NCBI GenBank assembly: GCA_015066445.1
Contig: SVOK01000016.1
Location: forward strand, 1 to 44,613
Direction of reading: 5' to 3'
Length of the DNA: 44,613 nt
DNA from: Oscillospiraceae bacterium
GTDB lineage: Bacteria > Bacillota > Clostridia > Oscillospirales > Acutalibacteraceae
In this document: one piece after another, positions 15,990 to 25,842 of the stretch
Layout of the letters: each line of letters begins with the position of its first letter
How positions within the stretch are numbered: the first letter of the stretch is position 1
Program-made: the position numbers and the translations under genes
Notes under the pieces: generated by a model
Seen by the model: the letters and a program-made list of their open reading frames with translations, nothing else
Told to the model about the DNA's origin: nothing
Database searches by the model: none

Positions 15990-16715
15990 TTACAGTCTGC
16001 GAATATGGAATCCACCGTCAACGTCTATAGACTGTCCTGTAACATAAGGTAAACTGCCGTTACAGAGTGTCCAAACAGCATTGGCTATATCCTCGGGTTT
16101 CCCCCAACGCTTAATAGGAAGAAGTCCACCGTCTATCAAAGCATCATATTTTGCCTTAACCTTATCGGTCATACCTGTTGCAATTATACCGGGTCTTATT
16201 TCATTTACCATAATACCATATTCAGCAAGTCTGTCAGCAAATAGATTTGTAATCATTGTAACCCCTGCTTTAGAAATACAGTATTCACCTCGGGAAACAG
16301 AACTTGTATAACCCGACATTGAGGAAATATTTACAATACTACCCTCTTTGTTTTCTTTCATTATGTTAGCAACCAATTGTGTTAAGAAAAGTGTACCTTT
16401 AGTGTTGATATTCATAACAAAATCGTATGACTCTTCGGTCATTTCAAGTATATCATTTCTCGTCTTCGGTGCTACTCCCGCCACATTTACAAGTATATCA
16501 ATTCTGCCGTATTTGTCTATTGCGGTTTTAACATAATTTTCTCTGGAATTTTTGTCAGATAAATCACCTTTAAAATATGTAAATTCACCCTTTAACTCTT
16601 TAGGCATCTGAGGAAGTACGTCCATTCCCACAACTGCCACACCGTTATTAAGTAATTTTTCTGCTGTGGCCATACCTATACCGCCTGCAACACCTGTTAC
16701 TAATGCTACTTTCAT
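15990..16715 (-). CDS. Short-chain dehydrogenase/reductase
   Basis: 241 residues, the classical SDR length. The cofactor motif is TGVAGGIG (8-15). NVAG is present, and the catalytic Ser (NISSMSG) and YxxxK (YCISK) are intact. The tail reads VTGQSIDVDGGF, as in FabG-like enzymes. The aspartate at the end of strand 2 (VVGMDVL) suggests NAD preference. Its start overlaps the stop of the OYE-family gene by one base, so it is co-translated with that gene. Probably an alcohol or sugar dehydrogenase of the cluster; substrate not known. Confidence 0.9.
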   Translation of the reverse strand: MKVALVTGVAGGIGMATAEKLLNNGVAVVGMDVLPQMPKELKGEFTYFKGDLSDKNSRENYVKTAIDKYGRIDILVNVAGVAPKTRNDILEMTEESYDFVMNINTKGTLFLTQLVANIMKENKEGSIVNISSMSGYTSSVSRGEYCISKAGVTMITNLFADRLAEYGIMVNEIRPGIIATGMTDKVKAKYDALIDGGLLPIKRWGKPEDIANAVWTLCNGSLPYVTGQSIDVDGGFHIRRL

Positions 16716-18040
16716 TAATTTTTACCTCCGCAAAGTTCTTTATATATCGGCAAATAAGTATCGCTGTCTCTTATAACACACCCTGGTGTGCCGCCAGGAC
16801 TACGCATTATTTCAGTACATTTTGAACAGCAGATGCAAATTTTATTTTTATCCATACCACCATTCTTGAGGATATCTTTTGCAAAATCGGGGTAAGCAAA
16901 AATAGTTCTGCCAAAGCCTGCAAAATCAAATTTATTTCTTCTTATAAATGCTGATACAACATTTGGAGCTGCTACACCTAAATATGATACGGCTGAACAG
17001 ATAATTGCCATTTCGGGGTTTAATTCTTTAAGTTTTGCCGTACCGTTTAAAACTCTTGCAACGCCCTCTAACGGATGCTCGGGAGCTTCGTAGCCACCCT
17101 GCGCATAAGGTCTGTTTACGTGCGGATTAAAATATGGGTTACCCATCGTGATATTAAGAATTCTGACGCCGTATTTATAAAGCTCTTTTATAAGCCAGTC
17201 AGGCTCAGTAACATCGAAATCCAAACCACCGTCATTTTTAACGCCAAAGCCGTAAGGGTAAGGAAAACCATCATAAACATTAAGTCTTGAAGATACAATA
17301 AAATCCTTTGAGCAATTTTCTATTGCTCCCTTAATACTTTCTCTGAGCAGCCTTGTTCTGTTTTCCAAACTGCCACCGTATCTTCCCTCTCGGTTATATG
17401 CAGATAACAGCTCCGAATTTAAATATCTATGACAGCATTTAATATCCACACCGTCAAACCCAGCTTTTTCGGCAAGCTTTGCTCCGTTTACAAGTGCCTC
17501 GCCCACACGATCTAAATATTCATCTGTTACAATTCTATCTGACGATATTGGATTTTCCTTTTCAAAAATCGGATTATTATAAGCTATAAGAGCTGCAGGT
17601 GTTCCGTAAGGTTTTGAATATCTTCCCGAATGGGTAGCCTGCATAATAATTATGGGCTCATAACCATTGGTTTTTAAAGCAGTTTTCTTTATATCCTCGA
17701 CCTGTTTTTTGAAATTATCAAGGTTGTTTTCTGTTATGTAAAGCTGGCGGGGATTAGCTCTGCCTTCTTCCATAACAGCGGTAGCTTCAAACCAGATAGT
17801 TCCTGCTCCGCCTTTTGCAAAGCGTTCGTAGCGTCTTTTGGCAAGTACATCTGGACTGCCGTCCGCAGTACCGTCACATCCTTCCATTGCCTGACAGGCA
17901 AGGCGGTTCGGTATTATTTTGTTGCCTATTTTAAATTCCAGCTTTAAAACATCAGTATTCTCACTATATAATAAACTGTTTCCAAGCTCGCTGTTTTGAA
18001 TTTTAAACTCCTCTGCCGAGGTATATACCTTTTTAATCAC
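16715..18040 (-). CDS. NADH:flavin oxidoreductase, OYE family
   Basis: 441 residues. The FMN-barrel hallmarks are MQATHSGRYSKP, then HRYLNSELLSAYNREGRYGGS..NRTRLLRE, and FDFAGFGRTIFAYPDF near the end of the barrel. The C-terminus carries closely spaced cysteines (CICCSKC...GTPGC) matching the iron-sulfur site of 2,4-dienoyl-CoA reductase/BaiCD-type enzymes. The NAD(P)H/FAD half of those ~650-residue proteins is missing, so electrons must come from a partner. First gene of the minus-strand cluster. It probably reduces an activated C=C bond. Confidence 0.85.
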   Translation of the reverse strand: MIKKVYTSAEEFKIQNSELGNSLLYSENTDVLKLEFKIGNKIIPNRLACQAMEGCDGTADGSPDVLAKRRYERFAKGGAGTIWFEATAVMEEGRANPRQLYITENNLDNFKKQVEDIKKTALKTNGYEPIIIMQATHSGRYSKPYGTPAALIAYNNPIFEKENPISSDRIVTDEYLDRVGEALVNGAKLAEKAGFDGVDIKCCHRYLNSELLSAYNREGRYGGSLENRTRLLRESIKGAIENCSKDFIVSSRLNVYDGFPYPYGFGVKNDGGLDFDVTEPDWLIKELYKYGVRILNITMGNPYFNPHVNRPYAQGGYEAPEHPLEGVARVLNGTAKLKELNPEMAIICSAVSYLGVAAPNVVSAFIRRNKFDFAGFGRTIFAYPDFAKDILKNGGMDKNKICICCSKCTEIMRSPGGTPGCVIRDSDTYLPIYKELCGGKN

Positions 18041-18083
18041 AATATCACTCTCCTTTTTTATTTTAACTCATTTTCACCGCCGT

Positions 18084-18101
18084 AGCTATATAAATATAGC
18101 T
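18084..18101. promoter_or_regulatory. Palindromic candidate operator between OYE gene and araC-type gene
   Basis: AGCTATA-TAAA-TATAGCT, a perfect 7-bp inverted repeat in the divergent intergenic region. It is a reasonable site for a regulator or part of the minus-strand promoter; binding by the AraC-type protein is only inferred. Confidence 0.4.
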
Positions 18102-18117
18102 TAATTTTATGTAAATC

Positions 18118-18146
18118 TTGCAAATTCCATAAAATTATATTACAAT
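18118..18146 (+). promoter_or_regulatory. Promoter of the AraC-family gene
   Basis: TTGCAA, 17-nt spacer, TACAAT on the plus strand, about 19 nt before the ATG. Confidence 0.6.
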
Positions 18147-18164
18147 ACTCTGGGAGTGATATCT

Positions 18165-18962
18165 ATGCCAAGTCTTATACATTCGGTATATTTTTCCGAT
18201 AATATCGAAAAAACCTCTGCCCACCACCACGACTGCCACCAAATTCTTTTTATAACAAAAGGCATTGTAGAAATATCCGTAAACAACGAAACACATATTG
18301 CTAAAAGCGGCGATATAATTATTTTAAGCCGTTACGAAAATCATTCGGTTAATATTTTATCAGCAGAATATGAACGTTATATTTTGAGGGTAAGACCTCA
18401 GGGCTACGGCGATTATAATAAAATATATTCCCTGCTTTTCAACCGTCCGCAGGGCTTCAACAATTTAATAGACGTAAGTGGCAATATAAACGGATTTAAA
18501 GCTTTATTTGATTTAATAATTGAGGAATATAATTCTAAAGACAGCCTTTTTGAAGAAATGCTCCACTCGCTTGTGAATAAGCTTCTTATTATGCTTTACC
18601 GCTCTCTTCCAAGGAATGATAATTATTTTGATAATCAGGGCTTTGAGCTTATATTAAAGCTTCAAAAGGAATTTGAAGAAAACTACAGTCTTTATTATTC
18701 ACTTGAAGATTTGGCAAAGCAATATAATATAAGTGTTTCTTCACTCTCGCATCAATTCAAAAAAATTACAGGTATGTCAGTAATGGACTATCTGCTATCC
18801 TGCAGAATAGCAAGCGCCAAAAATTTTCTTGCTAAAACAAATCTAAGTATCAGTGAAATTGTAGAGCTTTGCGGTTTTAGCGATAACAGTAATTTCAGCC
18901 GCACCTTTAAAAAGCTTAACGGAATGACTCCAACCGAATTCCGAAAAAAGGAAAAGTCTTAA
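18165..18962 (+). CDS. AraC-family transcriptional regulator
   Basis: 265 residues from the ATG at 18165, with GGGAGTGA upstream; a GTG nine nt earlier overlaps that site and is less likely. The N-terminal half is a cupin-like sensing domain (HHHDCHQILFI...SGDIIILSRYENH). The C-terminal ~100 residues hold two helix-turn-helix motifs (YSLEDLAKQYNISVSSLSHQF and LSISEIVELCGFSDNSNFSRTF), ending in MTPTEFRK. It is divergent from the OYE-SDR-flavoprotein-heparinase unit and convergent with the second FAD enzyme, so it probably controls that cluster in response to a sugar-like ligand. Confidence 0.92.
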   Translation: MPSLIHSVYFSDNIEKTSAHHHDCHQILFITKGIVEISVNNETHIAKSGDIIILSRYENHSVNILSAEYERYILRVRPQGYGDYNKIYSLLFNRPQGFNNLIDVSGNINGFKALFDLIIEEYNSKDSLFEEMLHSLVNKLLIMLYRSLPRNDNYFDNQGFELILKLQKEFEENYSLYYSLEDLAKQYNISVSSLSHQFKKITGMSVMDYLLSCRIASAKNFLAKTNLSISEIVELCGFSDNSNFSRTFKKLNGMTPTEFRKKEKS

Positions 18963-18970
18963 AGCGTTAA

Positions 18971-19004
18971 AAAGACCCGAGCAGAAGCTTCTGCTCAGGT
19001 CTTT
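18971..19004. terminator. Bidirectional terminator
   Basis: Stem AAAGACC-(C)-GAGCAGAAG with its complement CTTCTGCTC-(A)-GGTCTTT, between the convergent araC-type gene and the FAD oxidoreductase gene. Confidence 0.85.
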
Positions 19005-19011
19005 AAAATTA

Positions 19012-20727
19012 TTATTCAAACTCAAATCTGAAAATGCGCAGCTCCTCAGAGCCGTAGCTTTCCAAAGGAATAAGCTCTAACCTATTCACTTTCCAATTAA
19101 CATTATGGGTAATAAATCGCTGATGAGAATTATCGGTTTCTATAATAAATTCTCGGCCTGAACTATCGGTTCCCACCAACTTATATTTTTTAATAAGTGT
19201 TTCGGGAATCAAGCTTTCCTTTCTCTGGAGAGGATACATACAGGGCATATTTTTATCTGCCCTGTTAAGTGAACTGTCAAAGGTGAGATATATTTTGCCG
19301 ATTTCGGTATCGGTATCAAAGCTGTATTTTATACACTCGCCCTTTTTAAGCTTTACACAATGCTCCTCGCCACGGTCAATACCGTCACGCACCGTCTCCT
19401 CACTGCAACAAGCATTTTTACAAACCGCAGAAGCCTCTCTTTTCTTGCCAGGTATATAGCAGTCATCAAACATAAGTGTATTTTGAAGTCGCCTTATATC
19501 CACTGACCGCACGTCACAATTGTCAATTACAGCCTGTGCTACCGCAGTACCCAATGCCTGACCCAAAATTGCGCAGGTTGCCATCACTCTCGAAGAACTC
19601 AGCGCCGCATGGGTAACGCTTATATTTCTTCCTGCAAACACAAGATTTTTTATGTTTTTAGAAATCATACATCTTAGCGGCAGTCCCCAAGGAGAAGGTG
19701 CAGGGTGATAAATTGTGGGATGACCAGCAGTGTAATAAAATCCTTCGGGAAAATGGTCGTCCATAGTCCACCCAGCATAAGCTACCGTATCATAAAATTT
19801 TCCGCCTGCCTCAACATCGTTCTGAGTTACTGTATACTCACCCACATACCGACGGCTCTCCCTCTTTCCTGGCAAAAAGCCTATCCATTCAAGCTCCCAA
19901 TTATCAGCACCGTGCTCACCTTTATTTTTCACGTGGTCCCATACACCGTAAGCTATTTTAAGGCATTCCTCTCTACAACGGTCGGTATCGTGAATGCAGT
20001 CCCATTCACCGCCAACCTCTATCCACCAGAAGTTGTTATATATTAATAATTTGCCTTCGTTGTTTCTTATCAGATGGTCCTTGTAAGGCAAATCGGCATC
20101 TGTTTCATAAGTATAAGCCCACTTAGGAGGGATAAATTCGGTCTTGTTGGGAGTTTCACGCACCTGTATAAGACAGCTCATACCCATTGTCTTCTTATCT
20201 GCCTTTTCAGGGGGAATAGTCTCCCCAAATTCTGATTTGGCCTCTCTGCCGTAACGGAATTGGGCATTTGAAAGGGGAGCTAAAATTGAGTCGCCCGAGC
20301 AATCAGCAAAATATTTTGCCTTTATAATATGAAAAGTCTCAGCATTTGACTGCCAGGCTGTAACGCTTTTTATGGAATTATCATCACATTCGGCGTCAAG
20401 CACACTGCTGTTAAGCAAAACTGTAAGGTTTTCCTGATACATTGCTTTTGAGTAAAGCACACTATCCCAGACAGCAAAGCTGCGCTGAGGATTAAGATAA
20501 TAATTTTCAAGTATAAGCTCTTCAACTATACCCGTTTCTTTATTGTCTTTTCCCTGAGCTCCGCAAATCCACATTCTCACTTCGCTTGAAGCATTGCCTC
20601 CCAAAACCGGACGGTCATGTATTAAAACCACCTTTATTCCGTGTCTTGCGGCGGCTATAGCTGTGCAAAGACCTGCCAAGCCTCCACCTACAACACAAAG
20701 GTCGGTGTCATAATTTTTTCTAAGCAT
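19012..20727 (-). CDS. FAD-dependent oxidoreductase (PF12831 type)
   Basis: 571 residues from the ATG at 20727 (AGGAGTGATAAT directly upstream). The N-terminal dinucleotide motif is VVGGGLAGLCTAIAAARHG, then LGGNASSEVRMWICG. FVFAGRNISVTHAA lies in the FAD-binding C-terminal lobe, the usual pattern of PF12831 proteins often found near glycan-degradation genes. Residues ~450-571 form an extra beta-rich region after the FAD domain. No signal peptide. It converges on the AraC gene and likely belongs to the same regulon. Reaction unknown. Confidence 0.8.
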   Translation of the reverse strand: MLRKNYDTDLCVVGGGLAGLCTAIAAARHGIKVVLIHDRPVLGGNASSEVRMWICGAQGKDNKETGIVEELILENYYLNPQRSFAVWDSVLYSKAMYQENLTVLLNSSVLDAECDDNSIKSVTAWQSNAETFHIIKAKYFADCSGDSILAPLSNAQFRYGREAKSEFGETIPPEKADKKTMGMSCLIQVRETPNKTEFIPPKWAYTYETDADLPYKDHLIRNNEGKLLIYNNFWWIEVGGEWDCIHDTDRCREECLKIAYGVWDHVKNKGEHGADNWELEWIGFLPGKRESRRYVGEYTVTQNDVEAGGKFYDTVAYAGWTMDDHFPEGFYYTAGHPTIYHPAPSPWGLPLRCMISKNIKNLVFAGRNISVTHAALSSSRVMATCAILGQALGTAVAQAVIDNCDVRSVDIRRLQNTLMFDDCYIPGKKREASAVCKNACCSEETVRDGIDRGEEHCVKLKKGECIKYSFDTDTEIGKIYLTFDSSLNRADKNMPCMYPLQRKESLIPETLIKKYKLVGTDSSGREFIIETDNSHQRFITHNVNWKVNRLELIPLESYGSEELRIFRFEFE

Positions 20728-20850
20728 ATTATCACTCCTTTTTTTAATTTTAGCACAATAACATATCAATTACCTTAATATTTTAAGCATTAATCTATAT
20801 TTTTGTGCAAGCAAACGCATTTTTGGGGCTTGTTATTTTTCCTATTATGA

Positions 20851-20879
20851 TTGACTTTTATTAATTTCGGGGATATTAT
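20851..20879 (+). promoter_or_regulatory. Promoter of sdaA
   Basis: TTGACT, 17-nt spacer, TATTAT on the plus strand, 32 nt before the start codon. Confidence 0.75.
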
Positions 20880-20910
20880 TAAAATAAAGTGGTGTTTTAA
20901 GGAGTTAAAA

Positions 20911-22116
20911 ATGAAATCTGTACGCAATATTTATAAAATAGGCTTAGGTCCTTCAAGCTCACATACAATGGGTCCTGCATTTGCCGCAAAAATATTTAAA
21001 GAAAAGTATAATAATGCTGATAATATTGAGGTTACATTATACGGCTCGCTTGCCAAAACAGGTAAGGGTCACGGCACAGACAGAGCTATTACCGAAACCT
21101 TAGAGCCGATTAAGAACAGTATCATTTTCGATTTGGATACTCCCACCTCAGAGCATCCCAACACAATGGATTTTGTGGCTTTTAAGGATAACCTGAAAAT
21201 AGGCGAAATGCGGGTTTTATCTATAGGCGGAGGAGAAATCAAAATCGTTGGTGAAGATAAAAAGGCTGACGAGGAGATTTACAGTGAAAAAAGCTTTACC
21301 GAAATTGCAAATTACTGCAAATCCCGCAATATAAGACTCTCCGACTATGTTTTCTCTCACGAGGACGAAAACTTTAAAACTTTTTTGCTCCAAGTATGGC
21401 ATACTATGTGCGATGCGATAAGAGAAGGCCTCACCCACACAGGCACACTCCCCGGAGGACTTAAGGTTGAAAGAAAGGCTCAGCACCTTTTTAATCAACG
21501 CCATATTGACGAAAGCCCCCAGACCAGAGAAAACCGTCTTGTTTGCTCGTATGCCTTTGCTGTAAGCGAGCAAAACGCTGACTGCGGAGTTATTGTTACC
21601 GCTCCTACCTGCGGTTCCTGCGGAGTAGTACCGGCTGTACTTAAATATATGCAGGAGAAAAACAACTTTTCGGACAGTGACATTGTGCGTGCCTTAGCTG
21701 TTGCGGGACTTATCGGAAACATTGTAAGCACTAATGCCTCTGTCAGCGGAGCAGAATGCGGCTGTCAGGCAGAAATCGGCACAGCCTGCTCAATGGCAGC
21801 AGCAGCCTTAGCGGAGCTGTTCTTTATGGGAATTGACCAGATAGAATATGCCGCAGAAATTTCAATGGAGCATCATTTAGGGCTGACCTGCGACCCCGTT
21901 TGCGGTCTTGTGCAAATACCCTGCATTGAACGCAACGCCGTTGCCGCTATGAGAGCGATTAACGCATTAAGCCTTGCAAACTTCCTCTCTGACAGCCGCA
22001 AGATTTCATTCGATATAATAGTGGAAACAATGTACCACACAGGAAAGGATTTATCCCTTTTATACAGAGAAACCTCTGAAGGCGGACTCGCAAAGCTATA
22101 CCGCAGTAATGATTAA
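20911..22116 (+). CDS. sdaA: L-serine ammonia-lyase, iron-sulfur-dependent, single chain
   Basis: 401 residues from the ATG at 20911 with AAGGAG upstream; an earlier TTG lies in the promoter. The beta domain (~1-160) starts with GPSSSHTMGPA. The alpha domain carries the cysteines expected for the 4Fe-4S cluster (CGSCGVVPA, CDPVCGLVQIPC). The fused single-chain form resembles the E. coli SdaA layout. It deaminates L-serine to pyruvate and ammonia in the cytoplasm. It has its own promoter and a strong terminator, so it is monocistronic. Confidence 0.93.
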   Translation: MKSVRNIYKIGLGPSSSHTMGPAFAAKIFKEKYNNADNIEVTLYGSLAKTGKGHGTDRAITETLEPIKNSIIFDLDTPTSEHPNTMDFVAFKDNLKIGEMRVLSIGGGEIKIVGEDKKADEEIYSEKSFTEIANYCKSRNIRLSDYVFSHEDENFKTFLLQVWHTMCDAIREGLTHTGTLPGGLKVERKAQHLFNQRHIDESPQTRENRLVCSYAFAVSEQNADCGVIVTAPTCGSCGVVPAVLKYMQEKNNFSDSDIVRALAVAGLIGNIVSTNASVSGAECGCQAEIGTACSMAAAALAELFFMGIDQIEYAAEISMEHHLGLTCDPVCGLVQIPCIERNAVAAMRAINALSLANFLSDSRKISFDIIVETMYHTGKDLSLLYRETSEGGLAKLYRSND

Positions 22117-22123
22117 AGGATAC

Positions 22124-22160
22124 AAAAAACCTGATTAGGAGTTACCTAATCAGGTTTTTT
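22124..22160. terminator. Bidirectional terminator between sdaA and dnaJ
   Basis: Perfect stem AAAAAACCTGATTAGG with its complement CCTAATCAGGTTTTTT around an AGTTA loop; U-tract on both strands. Confidence 0.95.
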
Positions 22161-22162
22161 TA

Positions 22163-23320
22163 TCAGTCATTAAAGAAATCTTTAATTTTATCCATAAAGC
22201 TTTTTTGCTTTTTATAGTTTTTATCATCAGTAACGCTTTCAAATTCTTTAAGCTTTTCCTTTTGAGCCTTTGAAAGGTCTTTAGGCACTTCAACTATAAT
22301 CTTAACATACTGGTCACCCTTACCGCCATAGTTAAGACGCTGAATTCCCTTGCCGCGAAGCTTAAATTCGTCACCCGGCTGAGTGCCCTCGTGAATAGTA
22401 AACTTAACCTTACCGTCAAGAGTGGGAACAGTGATTTCAGCTCCCAAAGCCGCCTGAGTGAAAGTGATAGGAATTTCACAGTAAACATCATAGCCTTCTC
22501 TTACGAAAATCGGGTGAGGGCGGACATTAACATTAATTCTCAAATCTCCCGAGGGACCGCCGTTTACACCGCTGTCACCGCCGCCTCTGACATTAATTAC
22601 CTGACCGTCATCAATACCTGCAGGCACTTCAATAGTCTGTTCAACTGTATGCCTTATTCTTCCCTTTCCTGCGCATCTCTTGCAGGGGTTTTCTATAATT
22701 TTACCGCTTCCGTGACAATGGTCGCAAACCTTTTGAGTCTGCATAACGCCAAAGGGTGTACGCTGTGTTGCAGAAACCTGACCGCTTCCGTGACAAACAG
22801 GACAGGTCTTCGCAGAGGAGCCTTTTTCAGCACCGCTTCCGCCACATTCATCACAGCTGTCAATTTTTGTAACCTTAATTGTTTTCTTACAGCCCTTTGC
22901 CGCCTCTTCAAACGAAAGATTAACAGTAGCCGCAGTATCGTTACCGCGTCTTGGAGCATTAGGATTTCTCTGTCTGCCACCGCCGCTAAAGCCACTTCCA
23001 AAGCCACCGAAGAATGAGCTGAAAATATCGCCGAGGTCACCGAAGTCGCCCGTAAATCCGCCGCCGTAACCGCCGCCTGCACCGAAGTTAGGGTCAACTC
23101 CTGCATGGCCAAACTGGTCATAACGTGCTCTTTTTTCTTTATCAGACAAAACCTCGTAAGCTTCGTTTACTTCCTTAAAGCTTTTTTCAGCCGCTTCATC
23201 ACCGGGATTAAGGTCAGGGTGATATTTTTTAGCCGCTTTTCTATATGCTTTTTTTAGCTCGTCATCAGATACAGATTTATCCACACCTAAGACTTCATAA
23301 TAATCTCTTTTATCGTCTGC
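22163..23320 (-). CDS. dnaJ: Chaperone DnaJ
   Basis: 385 residues from a GTG at 23320 (product [13 protein letters not shown]), with TAGGAGA six nt upstream. The J domain has KYHPDL, followed by a Gly/Phe-rich linker. Four zinc-binding repeats ([32 protein letters not shown]) and the C-terminal substrate-binding domain complete the protein. It stimulates DnaK ATPase and delivers unfolded clients. It is the last gene of the CIRCE-controlled operon; a palindromic repeat lies between dnaK and dnaJ. Confidence 0.98.
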   Translation of the reverse strand, partial: ADDKRDYYEVLGVDKSVSDDELKKAYRKAAKKYHPDLNPGDEAAEKSFKEVNEAYEVLSDKEKRARYDQFGHAGVDPNFGAGGGYGGGFTGDFGDLGDIFSSFFGGFGSGFSGGGRQRNPNAPRRGNDTAATVNLSFEEAAKGCKKTIKVTKIDSCDECGGSGAEKGSSAKTCPVCHGSGQVSATQRTPFGVMQTQKVCDHCHGSGKIIENPCKRCAGKGRIRHTVEQTIEVPAGIDDGQVINVRGGGDSGVNGGPSGDLRINVNVRPHPIFVREGYDVYCEIPITFTQAALGAEITVPTLDGKVKFTIHEGTQPGDEFKLRGKGIQRLNYGGKGDQYVKIIVEVPKDLSKAQKEKLKEFESVTDDKNYKKQKSFMDKIKDFFND

Positions 23321-23347
23321 CACAAAAATTCTCCTAAAATACATTAT

Positions 23348-23422
23348 GTAGGGACAGGCCTGCGGACTGTCCGTTTATTTAAAATCTTTTCACGGACCGT
23401 CGGGGGGACGCCGGTCCCTACA
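23348..23422. repeat. Double-hairpin palindromic repeat between dnaK and dnaJ
   Basis: Two inverted hairpin units: TGTAGGGACAGG...CTGTCCG on the left and CGGACCG...CGGTCCCTACA on the right, so the whole 75 bp is bounded by TGTAGGGAC / GTCCCTACA. Same family as 15951, 31343 and 32986. It would fold in the polycistronic mRNA. Confidence 0.75.
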
Positions 23423-23435
23423 AATAATTATTTAA

Positions 23436-25268
23436 TTATTTATTATCGTCAACATCGGTAAAGTCTGCCTCATATACATTGGGGTCAGCATTACCTGCGT
23501 CCTGAGGACCTGCAGCATTAGGATCACCCTGAGGATTAGCAGCCTTATAGATTTTCTCGCTTATAGCAAATAACTCTTTCTGCAAATCTTCCTGACGAGC
23601 CTTGATAGCCTCAATATCCTCACCCTTCAAAGCTTCTTTTAAAGCCTCTTTAGCAGTCTCAATCTTAGATTTTTCTTCCTCGGTTACCTTATCACCGAAC
23701 TCGTTTATTGTCTTTTCGGTCTGGTAAATCATCTGGTCTGCATTGTTGCGGATATCCACAGCCTCACGGCGCTTCTTATCCTCAGCAGCATATTCCTCAG
23801 CCTCTTTAACAGCCTTATCAATATCGTCTTTGGACATATTGGTGTTAGAGGTAATGGTGATATTATTTTCTTTACCGGTACCCAAATCCTTAGCAGATAC
23901 ATGAACGATACCGTTAGCATCTATATCAAAGGTAACCTCAATCTGCGGAACGCCTCTGGGAGCAGCAGCAATTCCGTCAAGATGGAATACGCCTAAAGTC
24001 TTATTATCCTTGGCAAATTCTCTCTCACCCTGTAAAACATGAACTTCAACAGAGGTCTGACCGTCAGCAGCAGTTGAGAAAATCTGGCTCTTCTTAGCGG
24101 GGATAGTGGTATTTCTATCAATAACCTTTGTGGAAACACCGCCCATAGTCTCGATACCTAATGAAAGAGGTGTAACATCGAGAAGCAATAAGCCCTTAAC
24201 ATCTCCGCCGAGAACACCTGCCTGAAGTGAAGCACCTAAAGCTACGCACTCGTCAGGATTAATGCCCTTGAAAGGCTCTGTGCCCATAAAGTTTTTAACA
24301 GCCTCCTGAACAGCAGGAATTCTTGAAGAACCACCAACCATAAGAACCTTATTAATGTCGCCCTTATTAAGACCTGAGTCACTGAGAGCCTGACGAACAG
24401 GACCCATTGTTCTTTCAACAAGGTGTGCAGTAAGCTCATTGAACTTAGCACGGGTAAGGGTGGTCTCAAAATGCTTAGGACCTGTGGAATCAGCAGTAAT
24501 AAAAGGAAGGTTAATATCAGCAGTGGTCATACCTGAAAGGTCAATTTTAGCCTTTTCAGCAGCTTCCTTTACACGCTGCATAGCCATTTTATCGCCTGAA
24601 AGGTCAATTCCCTGCTCTGCCTTAAAGGTTGCAACGATATAATCCATTACGCACTTATCAAAGTCATCACCGCCAAGACGGTTGTTACCTGCAGTTGCTA
24701 AAACCTCCTGAACGCCGTCGCCCATTTCGATAATGGATACGTCGAATGTACCGCCTCCAAGGTCATAAACCATAACCTTCTGGTCGTCTTCCTTATCAAT
24801 ACTGTAGGCCAAAGCAGCTGCGGTAGGCTCGTTGATAATTCTCTTAACCTCAAGACCTGCGATTTTACCTGCGTCCTTAGTCGCCTGACGCTGAGCATCG
24901 GTAAAGTAAGCGGGAACAGTGATAACAGCCTCTGTAACTGTAGTTCCAAGATAAGCCTCTGCATCAGCCTTTAATTTCTGCAAAATGATAGCAGAAATTT
25001 CCTGAGGGGTAAACTTCTTGTCATCAATAGCAACTGTGTAGTTAGTACCCATTTCTCTCTTGATAGAGCTGATAGTTCTGTCAGGGTTAGTAATAGCCTG
25101 ACGCTTTGCAACCTGACCTACCATTCTCTCTCCTGTTTTGGAAAAAGCTACAACCGAAGGTGTAGTTCTTGCTCCCTCTGCGTTAGCGATTACTACCGGC
25201 TCGCCGCCTTCCATAACTGCTACGCAAGAGTTAGTTGTACCTAAGTCAATACCAATAATTTTTCCCAT
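23436..25268 (-). CDS. dnaK: Molecular chaperone DnaK (Hsp70)
   Basis: 610 residues from the ATG at 25268 (GGAGGAAATAAAA upstream). The ATPase domain starts [15 protein letters not shown], with [20 protein letters not shown] and [13 protein letters not shown]. The linker [15 protein letters not shown] precedes the substrate-binding domain, and the C-terminus is a helical lid with an acidic tail. The Gram-positive form lacking ~24 residues in the ATPase domain fits ([27 protein letters not shown]). It refolds proteins with DnaJ and GrpE. Confidence 0.98.
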   Translation of the reverse strand: MGKIIGIDLGTTNSCVAVMEGGEPVVIANAEGARTTPSVVAFSKTGERMVGQVAKRQAITNPDRTISSIKREMGTNYTVAIDDKKFTPQEISAIILQKLKADAEAYLGTTVTEAVITVPAYFTDAQRQATKDAGKIAGLEVKRIINEPTAAALAYSIDKEDDQKVMVYDLGGGTFDVSIIEMGDGVQEVLATAGNNRLGGDDFDKCVMDYIVATFKAEQGIDLSGDKMAMQRVKEAAEKAKIDLSGMTTADINLPFITADSTGPKHFETTLTRAKFNELTAHLVERTMGPVRQALSDSGLNKGDINKVLMVGGSSRIPAVQEAVKNFMGTEPFKGINPDECVALGASLQAGVLGGDVKGLLLLDVTPLSLGIETMGGVSTKVIDRNTTIPAKKSQIFSTAADGQTSVEVHVLQGEREFAKDNKTLGVFHLDGIAAAPRGVPQIEVTFDIDANGIVHVSAKDLGTGKENNITITSNTNMSKDDIDKAVKEAEEYAAEDKKRREAVDIRNNADQMIYQTEKTINEFGDKVTEEEKSKIETAKEALKEALKGEDIEAIKARQEDLQKELFAISEKIYKAANPQGDPNAAGPQDAGNADPNVYEADFTDVDDNK

Positions 25269-25303
25269 TTTTATTTCCTCCAAATGTAAAATATAATTTT
25301 AAA

Positions 25304-25837
25304 TTAATTTGCTACCTTAACCATTGCAGGTCGGATAACTGTGTCGCCAATTTTAAAGCCCTTTTGCAAAACCTCAGCAATAACATTTTCGCCGAAATTT
25401 TCATCCTCAACATGCATTACAGCCTCGTGGCAGTTCGGGTCAAAGCTGTCACCCACTTTTGCCACTTCTTTGATACCAAGCTTTTCAGCTAAACCCTCAA
25501 ACTGCTTTACTATAAGCTCAATTCCCTTTATATAATCGGGCGAAGTCTTATCCTCTAAAAGAGCAGCTCGGTCAATATTATCAAGTATAGGCAAAAGCTC
25601 TTTAATAACATTTGCTTTTGCAAACTCGGCTATACCTGCTCTTTCACGGTCGGTTCGCTTTTTATAGTTATCGAACTCAGCTGCTGTTCTTAATAGTAAA
25701 TCGTTTTTATCCTCAAGCTCAGCCTTAACCTTTTCTATCTCAGCATCCTTTTTGGACTTCTTTTCTTTTTTTTCAGTCTTTGGTTTTTCCTGTGCCTCAG
25801 CTTCTTCGGCAACAGTATTCTTTGTTTCCTCTGACAT
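25304..25837 (-). CDS. grpE: Nucleotide exchange factor GrpE
   Basis: 177 residues. A charged N-terminal tail is followed by a long coiled coil (DAEIEKVKAELEDKNDLLLRTAAEFDNYKKRT), then the beta domain ending GFKIGDTVIRPAMVKVAN. It releases ADP from DnaK. The start is 5 nt beyond the hrcA stop, with GGAGGATTAAGG as ribosome binding site. Confidence 0.98.
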   Translation of the reverse strand: MSEETKNTVAEEAEAQEKPKTEKKEKKSKKDAEIEKVKAELEDKNDLLLRTAAEFDNYKKRTDRERAGIAEFAKANVIKELLPILDNIDRAALLEDKTSPDYIKGIELIVKQFEGLAEKLGIKEVAKVGDSFDPNCHEAVMHVEDENFGENVIAEVLQKGFKIGDTVIRPAMVKVAN

Positions 25838-25842
25838 AAGCC

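Noticed and set aside
22391-23017. 208-codon plus-strand frame opposite dnaJ
   Set aside because: A compositional shadow of dnaJ (glycine- and cysteine-rich codons read on the other strand).
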